64,000 nt of DNA from Antilocapra americana (GCA_007570785.1 ML660777.1:7185941-7249940); one strand, 5' to 3'; numbered from the stretch's first letter, positions 1 through 13,296 are shown. A program made the numbers and translations. The notes: a model not told the origin generated them from the sequence alone.

Positions 1-526
1 AATTTACATGCTTCAGTGCCATTCTCCCATATCATCCTGCCCTCGCCCTCTCCCATAGAGTCCAAAAGACTGTTCTATACATCTGTGTCTCTTTTGCTGT
101 CTCACATACAGGGTTGTCGTTACCATCTTTCTAAATTCCATATATATATGTGTTATAACGTATTGGTGTTTTTCCTTCTGGCTTACTTCACTCTGTATAA
201 TAGATTCCAGTTTCATCCACCAATGATAATTAGAACTGATTTGAATGTATTCTTTTTAATGGCTGAGTAATATTCCGTTGTGTACCCCAGCTTCCTTATC
301 CATTTGTCTGCTGATGGACATCTAGGTTGCTTCCATGTCCTGGCTATTGTAAACAGTGCTGCAATGAACATTGGGGTACACGTGTCTCTTTCAGTTCTGG
401 TTTCCTCAGTGTGTATGCCCAGCAGTGAGATTGCTGGGTCATATGGCAGTTCCATTTCCAGTTTTTTAAGGAATCTCCACACTGTTCTCTATAGAGCCTG
501 TACTAGTTTGCATTCTCACCAACATC
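1..526 (-). mobile_element. L1 LINE fragment (ruminant type), ORF2 end and 3' UTR
   Basis: Read on the minus strand, about 213-482 encodes the tail of L1 ORF2, with wording such as [10 protein letters not shown] and [10 protein letters not shown]. The 3' UTR text follows toward position 1 and is cut by the window edge. The copy is 5'-truncated near 526, where it meets an older L1 3' end. Matching text recurs at 47169-47605, 49151-50054 and 61872-64000, so this is a multicopy family. It has no coding capacity here. Confidence 0.9.
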
Positions 527-530
527 ACTA

Positions 531-616
531 TTTTATTTTTATTTTTTAATTGAAGTAGAGTTGATTTACAATTTTTTTTTAAATTTCTGTTATACTGCAA
601 AGTGATTCAATTATAT
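531..616 (-). mobile_element. Old artiodactyl L1 3' end, left part
   Basis: Antisense text of the old artiodactyl L1 3' end (ttgaagtagagttgatttac, then atactgcaaagtgattcaat). The same family appears antisense at 25066-25440 and sense at the end of the 56175-57923 element. It is interrupted by a Bov-tA SINE and a CA run, and seems to resume near 986. Confidence 0.7.
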
Positions 617-830
617 ATGAAAGTGAAAGTGAAGTTGATCAGTCGTGTCTGACTTTTTGTGACTCCATGGGCTGTAGCCTACTAGATTTCTCTGTCCTTG
701 GGATTTTCCAGGCAAGAATACTGGAAAAGTTTGTCATTTTCTTCTCCAGGAGATCTTCCCAACCCAGGGATTGAACCCAGGTCTCCTGCATTGTAGGCAG
801 ATGCTTTACCATCTGAGCCACCAGGGAAGT
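617..830 (-). mobile_element. Bov-tA SINE
   Basis: Reverse complement of the ruminant Bov-tA SINE. The left edge is the 3' tail (agtgaaagtgaag). The right edge is the tRNA-derived 5' head, read here as gagccaccagggaag. The B-box region is present as gggattgaaccc. It is inserted in, or next to, an old L1 3' end. Confidence 0.92.
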
Positions 831-862
<32 letters not shown>

Positions 863-870
863 CACACACA
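831..870. repeat. (CA)n microsatellite with short TA interruption
   Basis: CA units run from 831 to about 855, are broken by tatata, and continue to 870. The tract starts directly at the head end of the adjoining SINE, not at its tail. Confidence 0.95.
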
Positions 871-985
871 AGTATACATAATGGATTTAATTTGTACCTG
901 ACTGTCCCAGTGGTTTTCTTTAGTTTAAACCTGAATTTTCCTGTGAAGAGCTGATGATCTGTGCCACAGTCGGCTGTACAACAAC

Positions 986-1240
986 AATATATATACATTC
1001 TTTTTCATACTCTTTTCCATTATGGTTCATCACAGATATTGAATATTGTTCCCTGTGCTATATAGTAACAGCTTGTTGTTTATCCATTCTGTGTATAATA
1101 GTTTACATCTGCTAACCCCAAACTCTGACTCCATCCCTCCCCCAACCCTTCTGTCCATTAGCAACCACGAGTCTGTTCTCTATGTCTGTAGCCTTCATTC
1201 TTTGTATTTTGACAAATTCATAATATCATTTTTCTACCAC
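986..1240 (-). mobile_element. Old artiodactyl L1 3' end, right part
   Basis: Continuation of the antisense old L1 3' UTR: wording such as ttccctgtgctatatagtaa and tctgttctctatgtctgta. Similar text is seen at 25066-25440. The 115 bases between the CA run and 986 do not match anything I recognise. Confidence 0.65.
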
Positions 1241-1280
1241 TACAGTATCCTACAGAATGTTTCTTCACCCTGTATATAAC

Positions 1281-3028
1281 TTTTTATTTTGATTGACTGC
1301 TTAGTACCTTGTTTTGTACAATCATTTGAGTCTTTCTTAATTCCTTTTATGTTTTTTACTCTCTACTAAAAAAAATATATATATATATATTTTTTTAGAA
1401 ATTTTCAGATATGTAGGAATTCTGTCTGCTGGGGCTTCTCCCTACTTAACTGCGGTTACCTATCATCAGCAGTATATATCTAATTTTTTAGTCTTATATT
1501 GAAAATTGTGTAGGGTCATACATAAGTTTAAAAGTTATATGAAGGAAATTATGTTTCTGAATATTAGGAAAGATCAGATAACAAAAATTAAACAATTGAT
1601 TTCATTAATATAATTTCATATTCATAAAATCATAATAATTTAGTATAATAACAAAAATAACTATACATTAAAGAATTAGTATTTTCTAGTTTTTGTTGTG
1701 GGGGTTTTACAAGTTTTACTTAAGGCTGTCACCATTCTACAGGTTGTGTTTCCAAAATTTGCAGATAAGAAAACCATTGCTTATAAGCTTTATGTAAGTC
1801 GTTTAAAGTCACATAAAAAAACTAAAATTCAAACTGTAATATGCCTAATTTCAGAGCCTCTGAAGTTCTCATTATACCATAAAAGCATCATTTTTATATT
1901 AAAACAGAAGATGAAAAGAAAAAGACAGGGAGAGGAGGATAAGAAAAAGAATAGCAAAAAAGAAAAAGAGGAAAAATAGGACAAAGAATGGTAAAAAAGG
2001 GGAGGAAGTAGAAGTACAAGAAGCCTCATTATTCACGCTGGTTATACCGGTCTCATTTCAGGAAGACCTTTGACTTTATCTGTGTTTATAGAAATGTTCT
2101 GAATCTATAAAGTCACTTAGTGTCTTCTTTATTTGCATTGGCTTTAAAAATGCTTCCTAAGGAAATTTGATTGACTCTCCCTGCAACATAGCATGCATGG
2201 ATTCCAGAGTTCTTAGTAGTTCTTCTCATAAAACTTTATTTTGTAATTTTTATTTTCCAGAGGTGGGGGTGGGGAGGGGGAGAGAGTTCTTTAAACTATT
2301 AAATGATATTTTCATAAAATCTTTAAAAAATGTTACTCTGTGTCCTTCCTTTTCCCTGCCTTACTGAGCTCCCTTTTGATAAGTATCTGTAACTTGTCCT
2401 TTGGGACAGCTTTTTTGAAGGCCTCACAGGGAATACACAGTATTTATTTACTATATGAATCATATTGCGTTTAAACATTTTAGCAATATCACTTAATAAC
2501 TTGCTTGAACTGTAATAAAATGTGAGAGGAAAAATGGTTTCTAGAACTTTATTTTTAAAGTATTTTCAGCTGTTAAATACATAAATGTAGATTTAGCATT
2601 TTAAAGAATATATGACGCTTTTCTTGTTGAAATAAACATATATTTATCTATATACATGTGACTATATATATACACATAATACATGCAACAATTAGAGTTT
2701 AGTATTAAATATTATTTATAAAAGCACTATTAAAAATGTTGGGGTCATAAAAGCTTTAGCTAAAATATAAACGCAATCAGGTATTTGGAGGCTAGACTTG
2801 ATTGAATTACAGTAGGAGAACCATTTTTCTGAAGGTTATTTTATGAGCTTTTATCAATGGCTTTTTAGGATAACACACATCAGAAGCATCAAAGTCATCT
2901 TCATAGTATAATTTACAGAATGGCCTGTGTAAAGCTACAGCAAACATAATAACAGAGACAACCACCACACAGAAGGAGAAAAGAACAGATTTGCTAGTGT
3001 ATTATTTGCTAGTAGATCTTATGTCTTT
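1281..3028. other. Unassigned AT-rich sequence
   Basis: No gene or element recognised. It contains a short AT run near 1370-1392, a purine-rich stretch near 1908-2017 (repeated aagaaaaag and gaggagga) and a G-rich patch near 2263-2282. Short open frames here lack any recognisable protein pattern. Confidence 0.5.
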
Positions 3029-3340
3029 TGGGCTTCCCTGGTAGCTCAGTTGGTAAAGAATCTGCCTGCAATGTAGGAGACCCCGGTTTGATTCCTCAGT
3101 CAGAAAGATCCCCTGGAGAAAGTATAGGCTACCCACACCAGTATTCCTGGGCTTCCCTGGTGGCTCACATGGTAAAGAATCTGCTTGCAATGTGGGAGAC
3201 CTGGGTTTGATTCTGGGTTGGGAATTTCCCTTAGAGGAGGGCATGGCAACTTACTCCAGTATCCTATGGACAGAGGAGCCTGATGAGCCACAGTCCATGG
3301 GGTTGCAAAGTGTAGGATATAACTGAGTGACTAAGCATAC
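3029..3340 (+). mobile_element. Dimeric Bov-tA SINE
   Basis: Two SINE heads occur in tandem. The first starts with gggcttccctggtagctcag at 3029. A second gggcttccctggtggctca begins near 3149, after the first unit breaks off at ccagtattcct. The second unit runs to the usual 3' end (gagtgactaagca). This is the known dimeric layout of a ruminant SINE subfamily, about 310 bases against about 210 for a monomer. Confidence 0.9.
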
Positions 3341-5689
3341 ACACACTCATATATTTCAGAGGTTTTGACTTCTTTTTCCATTTTCCTTTATAGATCTCTA
3401 ATTGGTTTCCATTTCCAACAAGCCTTGCTTACCAATGCCAATATCCTTACTTTTATCTCCCAAGCTTAAACGTTTAAATTATTCTCTCAAAGTATTTCAG
3501 AATTTGAAGAAATGTTTTCTATGGACAGAATTTTGATTTTTTTTTTCTTCAGTACGTGGGTTTGGCACTGACTAAGATGGAGATATATGAAGGTAAACAA
3601 GGCCCTCATGGAGCTTAGTACATGAGAATGCATTAGTGATGGAGTTTATTCCATGATAATGCAGAAAAAATATGAAACAGAATATAATAGAAAAATGAAG
3701 TATCAAAATATATTGCATTTAATAAGATTAAATGTTATTTTCTGAAATTTTATTCCAGTTTGTATGTATGTGTTCTGTGTTACAGTAATAAAACATAATA
3801 GTCATACTCTGGGTCATGTTGAAAGCATTTGAATGTTACAAGTTACCTGGATGAAGATTGTTGCTCCAGATTAGAGAAAGCACAGTATAAAGTTACTTAA
3901 ACTCTAATGCTAGGAGTCAAGACCAGAATGGCTCACAGACATGCCATAGCAGAGAATAATTCTTATTAATCTTCAATATTATTAAAAGACTGTGGTTTCC
4001 CTTTGAATTTAAATACATTATTATTTGATCATGTCTTTCCTGTTGGTGGCACTATGCACATAGGAGTTAAGTAAAATTTATGAGGGAGCCCACTTTATTT
4101 ATAGCTATAAATGCACCACTTGAATGATGCCTGTCTTATGGAAAATTTCAGGGCAGCACTTTATGCTTCTCAGACCATAATATTTTTATCTTTTCTAAAA
4201 TACGTTCCTATGGTATCTTTTACTTAATACTGGAAATTTGGGGGTTCCTCTGATTTCAACTGCACTTCTTTTAAAAATTACTGATTTCTAATTGCTTAAT
4301 TTCTCATCAATTTTTGGTGAAAAATAATTATTGTCTGGTATTTTAGGCGTCTCCTCATGACAAGGTCTATCATAACAATAGCTAACAATGACAAGAGACA
4401 ATCCTTAAATCAATGAAGAAACATTAGCTTTGTGATTAATTTGGGTGTATTGATTCCCTTATATTGTATTTAATTCATGATGTATTTTTGTATAATAACA
4501 AGGAGCCTATACACTGAAAACAGGATTGAAAGCAGGGAAGAAAAGTATCAGAAGATGCTTTCCGGAATCTCAGAGTCTTTGAATGAATAGGTAAGCTTCA
4601 GTTAGATCAAACGGGGTAAAGGAAATTGACCTGGTAAAGCTATTTCAAATGATGATGGAACATTGAAATTCATGCAAAAAGAAGCAAACATTTATATAGT
4701 ATGAGAAGTCATTTCAAATGGACATTGTCCTAAAATGAAGGATTTATGCTGTTAATATTACTCATTACAAATGATGTTTGATTGTGAATATCTGCTATGG
4801 GACTTTAAGACAATACAGATGTATACACATATTATCAATATTGTGTTAGGTTTACTGTCAAATAAAAACAAGCATATTGTTCATAAATTGAGGATCATTA
4901 TCATTAACAGGTTAGAGGAAGCAAAAGTTTCTTCAATCTTTTGTTACTGTAATCATTTCAATCTGTAACAAACCATTTATAAATTTTCTTTGGCTTTTAA
5001 TAAAGTCAGTTGGCTCATGTAAACAGAATATTTTTCAAGAACCAAGTTGCTTTAAATGAAAAGAAAAGAAACTCTCACTTAAAACCTGCTTATATCAGCA
5101 AGGCAATAGAGCATCACAGATAAGAAACTAAACCATTTGCCTTTCCTCCACAAAAAAAATCAGGTATTGTTATGTGCTACCAAAACTGTTCCTTGTAATC
5201 CTTCAGCATAATTATATACTCTCTTCATGTTACTATCAAGGTGACCATGTTACAAATCATGAAAACCTAAGGGCATACCTATATTTAATTATACATTATT
5301 CTATTTTCTTGAATATGATATTGAAATATAATTTGGCTATAATTATATCAACTCATTGTTATATCCTAGAAAATGATCTTAATTCCAAAGGTCACAATAA
5401 TTAACTTCACCAAGAAATTAATGGTAAGATACGTGCTCATGTTTGATAAAATGGAAATGGTACTAGCATGATTTTGAATAGGCCACCAGTAAAGTCCCTC
5501 AGCAAAATACAGGTTAGATAATGCTTGATTTTGATCCTCTTCCCAGTATATGTTTAGATGTCAGTTTAATATCTTCTTTGTTCAATATAATTATGATTAA
5601 TGAAAATGTACTGAATTCTACTCTCTTTAATTGCCATCCTGAAGATAAATTCGTTACTTAATTTGATATTCTTTTTACTGCCCCCATTT
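3341..5689. other. Unassigned AT-rich sequence
   Basis: No gene recognised. Around 3575-3630 the wording (aaacaaggccctcatggagc) resembles an antisense L2 fragment, but it is too short to call. Open frames at 4771-4968 and 5174-5404 have no recognisable motif and look like chance. Confidence 0.45.
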
Positions 5690-6778
5690 TTCATTAATAC
5701 TTTTTAAAAGAGAAGTTTTAGAGTCACAGAAAAATTGAGAGGAAAATACACACACTCACAGCCTAGCCAACCATCAACATATCATACCAGAATGTTTACT
5801 TTTGCAATTAATGAAGCTACACTGATATATCATTATCATCCAGGGCTCATGGTTTATATTCTATGGGATTGATTAAAGTAGTATGACATGTATCCACCAT
5901 TATAACACCATGCAGAGTGTTTTCACTGTCCTAAAAGCCCATGTTCCCCCTCTTTTTCTGTACCTGCCAACTTCTAACAAATACTCACATTTTTTCTGTC
6001 TTCATAGTATTTGCCTTTTTCGAAATGTCAAATAATTGGAATCATACAATAGGTAGGCTTATTGGATTGACTTCTTTAACTAGTAATGTGCATGTAAGTT
6101 TCCTCTATGTCTTTTCCTGACTTGATTGTTCTTTTTAGTGCTGAACAATATTCCATTGTCTTGGTGGATCACACTGTCTGTTCACTTTCTGAAGGACATC
6201 TTGATTGCTTTCAAGTTTTGGCAATTATAAATGAAGTTGCTATAAACATTGGTGTGCAGGTTTTTGTGTGGACATACATTTTCCGCTCCTTTTGATATAT
6301 TACCAAGGAGCATGATTGTATGGTAAGACTGTATTTAGTATTATAAGGAAGTAACCAGACTGACTTCAAAAGTGGCTGTACTGTTTTGCATCCCCACCAG
6401 TGACAAGTGAGAATTCCTATTGTTCCACATCCTTGCCAGCATTTAGTGTTGTCTGTGTTCAGGAATTTGGTTGTTCTATTCAGTGTGTAGTGGTATTTTC
6501 TTGTCTTAATCTGGAACTCCCTAATGATGTATGATTTTGAGCATATGTAATTTTATGTTCTTAATGTGCTTTTTGAATATCTGTATACTATTTTGGGTAA
6601 GGTGTTCAAATCTTTTGCTCATTTTGAAATATAGTTATTCATTTTTATTGTTGAATTTTAAGAGATCTTTGTGCATTTTGGATAATGGCTCTTTATCAGA
6701 TATACCTTTTGGAAATATTTTCAGCCAGTCTGTGGCTTAACTTCTGGTTCTCTCTTATGGTTCTCTTGACTACAGTTT
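5690..6778 (-). mobile_element. Old L1 (L1M-type) remnant
   Basis: Antisense L1 3' UTR and ORF2 end. The 3' UTR-like part has agagtcacagaaaaattgag. The ORF2 part carries the antisense patterns gctgaacaatattccattgt, catccccaccag and ttttgagcatatgtaatttt, which correspond to the C-terminal ORF2 region of L1. It is heavily diverged, with many stops, so older than the young L1 copies elsewhere in the window. Confidence 0.85.
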
Positions 6779-8469
6779 TTTTAGGGAAACAAAATCCTGT
6801 TGGGTGACAAAACATTATCAGTATGGGGCAGCAAGGGAGGAGGAAGAGGTGATGAGGAGGGATATTATTGAGGACTCGCTTGCTCAATTACAGTTCCATC
6901 CTATTCCAGTTAAAGATACTGAAAAGTTAAAAATGACATTTTTCAAGATTCCATTTCAGCTAGTATTTGCTGTGCAAAATTGGTCCGTTAAGAAAATGCA
7001 CTCACATGAGATTCAAAAGTAAAAGTGAATCAGAGGAAACTTCTGTAGTGGCTGAAGTTAGCAATGAGAGCTGATTGAATGTTTACAGCAGCTGAGTCCT
7101 GCATGTGAGTGTCAGTTCACCTCTTGGTTGGACAAACGTTGTGGGGCAATAGAGTTGGAGGCAGCAGCACCTTCCTGATAGCCGCATCTCAGCTGCTGGA
7201 GGGGGCTCACGTCAACTCATTGGTCTAGTGGTAAGCCCTCAGGTCCTTCTGATAATTTCATAAGTACCTAATACCTGGTATTAATTCTCTTGATGCCCCT
7301 CCAATAGTTTTGTGTCTTATACCTGGTAATGATTAGTTAATCATTTCTTTTTGAAGTAACTTATTTTTTTTTGTACTGGGCACTCTTTAATTATTAAATT
7401 ATGTATAATAGTTAAAATACAGACATCTCAATATGCTTGTGAATCTCACATACTTTATCAACTTAGAGATTTTATTGTATGGAATAAAAATCTTTGTTTT
7501 AAAGGAACTTAGAGTCTATTTGGAAAGTTAAGGTGTGATTTAAGAACATTAAGTTGCAAAACAAAATGAAATAAGGTATTAAAATTCCAGATTAGAATAT
7601 TGTTAAAATTAATTATAAAAATTGGGAGGAAGTATGTGTTGCTAGCTGGCTAGAACATGCCTTTCTGTGAGGACTAGCTGCTGTATAATATTGTCTCATT
7701 ATCTTGACCTTTAGAAAAATGCCAGAATGCCAAAAGAGAGTCATGGTGTATAGTTATCAGCACGAGCAAAAGCAGTCCCAAATATCAATGGGTATTCTTG
7801 AATTTTTCAGTCCCAGTTTTGGTTTCCCAATTGCTCTGTCCACATCTGGTTATGATATTCTATTTGACATTCTCTACTTTAACTCCTGCTTAACATCTGG
7901 GTCTTCATTAAAATTCAGATATATGATATAGTAATTTTCTCCTTTGACTAGTTTAAAAATACTTATCCTCTTTATCTATACTAAAGGTAGTCTAAATTGG
8001 GCTGTTTACAGTTTTAGTTCTTTTTCTTGATGGATGGCAAGGTAGAGTTTGTAGGATGTCTGCTGACCAGCTTACTGACATCGCTATACAAAATATTGAA
8101 GAGTTAGTTGGATACAGAAAAATGTCAATTATGAAATAAGTTTTTTTATTGGTAGTACTCACTATAATAATACTTTAAAAAACTCATTTATCTATCCCAG
8201 TTATTTAGATATGTTGATCAATCAATTGAAACCAGAAAAACTAGATATCATATATGTGCTTGTGGAATAAACTGTACAGGGAAATAAAGACTATATCAGT
8301 AGTAACAGCTAAGACACAGATGGAAAAATGAAAGAAACTGCTGGGAAATTTGCAGTTGAAAATTAATCTTGTGTCATCAGTCAAAGATAGTCTCACTGAA
8401 AAAGTGATGCTGAGTTTGTGAAGACATGGAGCTAGGAGACAGTGTGTGTCTGTCTTGGCAGACTAAAAG
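6779..8469. other. Unassigned sequence
   Basis: No element or gene recognised. A 72-codon open frame at 6804-7022 begins with an acidic run (EEEEV) but matches no family I know. The stretch near 7080-7250 is richer in GC than its surroundings and could belong to an unrecognised old repeat. Confidence 0.4.
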
Positions 8470-9500
8470 ATACTCATGTGTTTGTAGCAATATAGTTTGG
8501 AAGGGAGAGTTTAACATAAGATTAGGCTGCATAGAAAGTCTGAGAACAGATCACTGAGGGCTTTAAAAGTGAAATGTAAGGATTTACTTGGCACTCAGTA
8601 TAATTAGAAATCATAGGAAGATTTTATTCAAGGAAGTAAAATGATCAGATTTGAGGTAATTTTGACAACACTGCAGAGAAAGGAGACAAAAATGGCAATT
8701 AAGAAACTAAGAGATTGGAATATTTGTGATGAAGGTATTAGCAACTAAACTATTTAGAGATACACAGCAGACTTGGGAATAATTTAGTGGTAACTGAAAC
8801 ATATTTGGTGACTGGCTAGGTGTGTCCTGAGAGAGAGAGAGAGAGGAGGGGGGAGAGAGAGAGAGAGAGAGAGAGAGATAGGGACAAAAAGGGGGCTATC
8901 ATAGTAAGAATGACTGATTACATAAATAGAAAAAAAAATACAGGATATCCAATTAAATTTGAATTTCAGTAAAACAATGATTTTTTTTATAAGTAGGCCT
9001 CATGGACTATTTTTGGCATCCATATACAAAATTATTCATCTTCTTTTTTCTGATATTCAACTTTAGCTGAGTGTTCTGTATTTTATCTGATAATACTGTA
9101 TCTATGAATGGGAACCTTATAAAAGGGTGGATGTTTGATTAAATGTGATTAATTTAGTACAGGAAAAGATTTGAAGATGCCAATAAGATATTCAAGTGAC
9201 AATTTGGAAAAGATATTTTGGAAATTTAGATCTGGATGTCAGGATAAAGAATTATTTTTATGATACATCTCTTGCAGCAGTAGCAATTGATGGTCTTTTT
9301 AAAATGTAGAATATAGAGTAAGAATTAAAAGAGAATCTGACAAAGCAGTGAGGGAAAAAAAATTCAACATTTATAGGATAAATAGAAATGTCATCAACTG
9401 CCCAAAAAATTAGTGGCCAAAGAGGAAGCAGGACAAGTGAGACTGGTATCACAAAAGTCAAGCAATATGAGTGTTTTAAGAAGCAGGATTGCTTAAACGC
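8470..9500 (+). mobile_element. Probable L2-type LINE remnant
   Basis: The order of weakly conserved phrases resembles an L2-type consensus: agggctttaaaagtgaaatg, attttattcaaggaagtaaa, atgatcagatttgaggtaat, then gatgccaataagatattcaa and tggatgtcagg near 9175-9243. It is interrupted by a GA microsatellite. The family name is by eye and uncertain; the age is clearly old. Confidence 0.4.
8829..8879. repeat. (GA)n microsatellite with G-rich interruption
   Basis: GA units flank a short ggaggggggaga break, 51 bases in total. Confidence 0.97.
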
Positions 9501-9574
9501 CTGAGACCGTCCTGTTCTTTTCATTTAGCTATTATTATATCTGTGGGTCTGTGTTTGTCAGTAGGTATTAAATA

Positions 9575-9672
9575 TTGCTGGTTCCCCTGCCATTTCTTGG
9601 AAAACCCAGGCAAGAGGAGCTTGGTGGGCTGCAGTCCTTGGGGCCACAAAGAGTCGGACACAACTGAGTGCA
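9575..9672 (+). mobile_element. Partial Bov-tA SINE, 3' part
   Basis: Only the 3' half of the SINE is recognisable: aggcaagaggagcttggtgg, ctgcagtcc and aagagtcggacacaactgag. The tRNA-derived head is missing, so it has no internal promoter. Confidence 0.75.
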
Positions 9673-10730
9673 TAAACTCAACTCATTCTAGAAGGAAGGT
9701 ACTTATAGCTTATTATGGCTTCAGTTTTATTTTAATGGTTTCTCATGATCTTGCATACCTTTTAATACTTTTTTGGACATTTGCTTAGTATCTTCTGTGA
9801 ATTCTTCATGTGTGTACTTCATATGTGTACTGAATGTAAGTTGTCAATTCTGCCTATTGCTAATGGGATTTTGATGACTATGATTTATCAAATTTTATTT
9901 AGTAAACATTATCAATATTTTCTGTATGTGTATGCTTTTGTATTTTCAATTTTTCTTATAAATCAGGGCACAGATACATTTCTGAAAAGGGTTGTGTGAT
10001 AATTGCGTCACTCTTGATTTTTGTGTGTACCAAGCAGCAGTGATAAGCCATGGCCTCACCACATATGGTCTCTTTGCTACTACTCACCTCTCCCACTGTA
10101 GTGTGAAAGGAGTCATAGATAATGCATAATCAAGCAAAAAGTATGGCCGACTCTCAGGTAAATGTCAGGTATTGAAATTTTAATGTTATATAATTTTTAT
10201 GTACAATGAAATATGATTATCCTTTTTACATGACTGGTATTATTTCTTTTCTTAAATGTTTGGTATAATTCTCCAATGAAGTCATCCAGGCCTGGGAGAA
10301 TTTGTCATGGGAAGATTTTCAATTATGAAGTCAGATTATTACTAGTAATGGGGCCATTCAGATTATTTATTCATTATTTTTATGGAAATTATTTATTTTA
10401 GTAGATTTATGTTTAATAAATTCATGTTTATAAATTTAATAAAATCATAATATATTTTTTGTTCATTTCAACAAAGTTGTCAAACATATTGTCATAAAAG
10501 TCTTCATAATATTCTTTTGTTAATATTTCATTGTCTGTAGGATCTGTAGTTATAGCTCTTCTTTATTTTCTGGTGTTGTTGGTTTATTTTCTCCTTTGTG
10601 TGTAATCAGTTTTATGGTTTTTTTTTTTTTTAAAGAAAAGCTTTGTTTTCATTGATTTCTCAATTTCTGTTGTTTATTTTTCTTTTTGTTGATTTATGCT
10701 TTCTTTCTTGTATAATTTTTTTCTCTGTTT

Positions 10731-11305
10731 TTGTTGTTGCTCAGTCATTAAGTCACCTCTACTCTTTGTGACTCATGGACTGCAGCATGCCAGGCTTCCC
10801 TGTCCTTCCTCTCTTCTGGAGTTTGCTAAAATTCGTGTCCATTGAATTGGTGATGCTATCTAACCATGTCATCCTTTCCCACCCTACTCTCCTTTTGCCT
10901 TCAATCTTTCCCAGCATCAGGGTCTTTTTGCACCACGTGGCCAAAGTATTGGAGCTTCAGCTTCAGCATCAGTCATTACAATGAATATTCAGAGTTGATT
11001 TCCTTTGAAATTGACTGGTTTTCTCTCCTTATATCTTGAGGGACTCTCAAAAGTCTTCTCCAGCACCCCAATTTGAAAGCATCAATTCTTTGGCACTTAG
11101 CTTTCTTTGTGGTCCAACTCTCACATCTGTACGTGATTACTGGAAAAACCATAGCTTTGACTGTACAGACTTTTGTCAGCTAAGTGATATCTTTGCTTTT
11201 AATACACTGTTTAGATTTGTCATAGCTTTCCTTCTAAGGAGCCAGCGTCTTTTAATTTTATAGCTACAGTCACTGTCTGTTTTTGGAGCCCAAGAAAATA
11301 AAATG
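10731..11305 (-). mobile_element. BovB LINE, 3' fragment
   Basis: Antisense BovB (RTE clade). The tail is at the left (ttgttgttgctcagtc), followed by the region complementary to gggagttggtgatggaca and by antisense C-terminal coding text such as ggaaaaaccatagctttgac. The copy is 5'-truncated within the coding region and coding-dead. Its tail is of the CAACAA type, like the copy at 18988, unlike the GAACTGAACTGA tails elsewhere in the window. Confidence 0.9.
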
Positions 11306-11398
11306 TGTTATTGCTTCTGTCCTTTTACTTTGGTCTTACTTTTCTATTTTGATCTTCTTATTTGTGTTGAAGTTTAGAACATTAATTTCAGATCATCT

Positions 11399-11650
11399 CT
11401 AGCTCCAGTACTTTGGCTACTTAATGTGAAGAGCTGACTCATTGGAAAAGACTCTGATGCTGGGAAAGATTGAAGGCAGGAGGAGAAGGGGATGACAGAG
11501 GATGAGATGGTTGGATGGCATCACTGGCTAGATGGGCATGAGTTTGAGCAAGATCCGGGAGTTGGTGATGGACAGGGAAGCCTGGCATGTTGCAGTCCAT
11601 GGGGTCACAAAGAGTCGGACACAACTGAGCGACTGCACTGCACTTAACTG
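11399..11650 (+). mobile_element. BovB LINE, 3' end
   Basis: Sense BovB 3' end, from ctccagtactttggctac through gaagagctgactcattgg and gatgacagaggatgagatgg to the terminal cacaactgagcgactgcac. It is severely 5'-truncated. It lies 94 bases from an antisense BovB fragment (10731-11305), so the two face each other with 5' ends inward. Confidence 0.9.
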
Positions 11651-11935
11651 AATGTAATTTTTATCACTCAAAGCTGCACATTCCTTTTGAATAATAGTTT
11701 GACATCATCTCACCTCTCATTTTTATTCAGTTCAAAATATTGTATAATTTGTCTATAGATTTATTACTTGACCTGAAGTTTATTTAAAGATATGTTTATG
11801 AGTATTCAAGATATCCTTATTTTTGGATTTCTGAAAATAGTTTTATTATTTTCAGAATTCATATGTATTATTTCATCCTTTCTAATTTATTGTTCTAGAC
11901 AGAACATGGGCTAAATTGGTTAGTGTTTCACAGGT

Positions 11936-11985
11936 GCTTGGTGCTTCCCAGGTAGCTCGGTTGTAAAGAATTCGCCTGCCAATGT
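11936..11985 (+). mobile_element. Bov-tA SINE head fragment
   Basis: Only the tRNA-derived head is recognisable: gtgcttcccaggtagctcgg, then gtaaagaattcgcctgccaa. It breaks off after about 50 bases. Confidence 0.65.
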
Positions 11986-13089
11986 GGATTTGAATGCATC
12001 GTATTGCTTTATATATTTGAGATATCCACTGTGTTCTTATTATTTCTTATTTGTTATGCTGCATTTTTTATTAAGTGAATATTTGTTAGTGTTCTATTTT
12101 ATTTCTGCTGTCAGCTTGATTTACCATTGATTAATCTCAGGTTTATATTATGTATCATATCAAAATTCATCAGTAGTGCCATCTATTATATAGTACTTCT
12201 CCTAAGGATGAGACCTCTACAGTAGTAAAGTTTCAATTCCTTCCTACTATCCTTCATGCTACTGCTGTCATGCATTTATCTTTGACATGTTTTTGAACAT
12301 CAAAATATTATATAATATTTTTGCTTGAAAATAAATTATCTCCTATATAAATTATAAGTGAGAAAACAAAATTGTCTATTTTTACTCACATATTCACCAT
12401 TTTGACCCTCTTTCCTCAGTGTTCAACATACAAGTTTCCATCTGTTATCTTTTCCTTCTGCTGAAGAACTTTTAATAGCTCTTCTAGTATAAAGATGTTA
12501 CCAGTGAAATTATCACAGTTTTCATTTGTGGAAAAATAAATCTTTACTTAAAATCTTCATTTTTGAATGATATTTTCTTTAAGGATAGCATTCCATTCCC
12601 TTTTTTGATTGCAACATTTCTGATGTAAAGTGTGTGATAATTCTTAGTTATCTCCTTCTTATGTAATATTCTTTTCTTCCTTTAGATTTTTTTCGGGTTT
12701 TTCTTATCACATATTTTCTTCTATTTAATTATGATATGCTTTTATGTATGTGTGTCTGTGTGTGTGTGAGGGAGGTGGGCCTTATTTCTGTATAGGTGTT
12801 TATCTTGTTTGGAACTTAGTTTCTTGAATCTTTTGATGTATATTTTCTTCAAATTTGAAAAAAAATTGCCCACTATTTAAAAAAATATTCCTTCTGTCTC
12901 CTTTTTTTCTCTTTTATTTCCGGGACAATGATTTTTCATATGTTAGGCCACTTTTTCAGGCATTATTCTCTTTTATTTATATATATATATTTTATTATAT
13001 GATGGTTTAATAACTTCAAATATTATATTTTTTATATGAACGTTCATTTAGTTCTTTTTTATTTTTCTACCTTCTTCATTATGTTTAAG

Positions 13090-13296
13090 GGCTTCCCTGG
13101 TGGCTAGGTGGTGAAGAATCTGCCTGCAATGCAGGAGACCAAGGTTTGATCCCTAGGTTGTGATGATCCTCTGGAGAAGGGAATGGCAACCCACTCCAGT
13201 ATTCTTGCCTGGAGAATCCCCATAGACAGAGGAGCCTGGCAGGCTACAATCCATGGGGTTGCAAAGAGTCAGACACAGCTGAGTGACTAAGTGCAC
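13090..13296 (+). mobile_element. Bov-tA SINE with target-site duplication
   Basis: Complete monomer from gggcttccctggtggc to gtgactaagtgc. The flanks carry a 12-base target-site duplication with one mismatch: attatgtttaag at 13078-13089 and attatatttaag at 13297-13308. Its host is the older antisense L1M. Confidence 0.95.
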
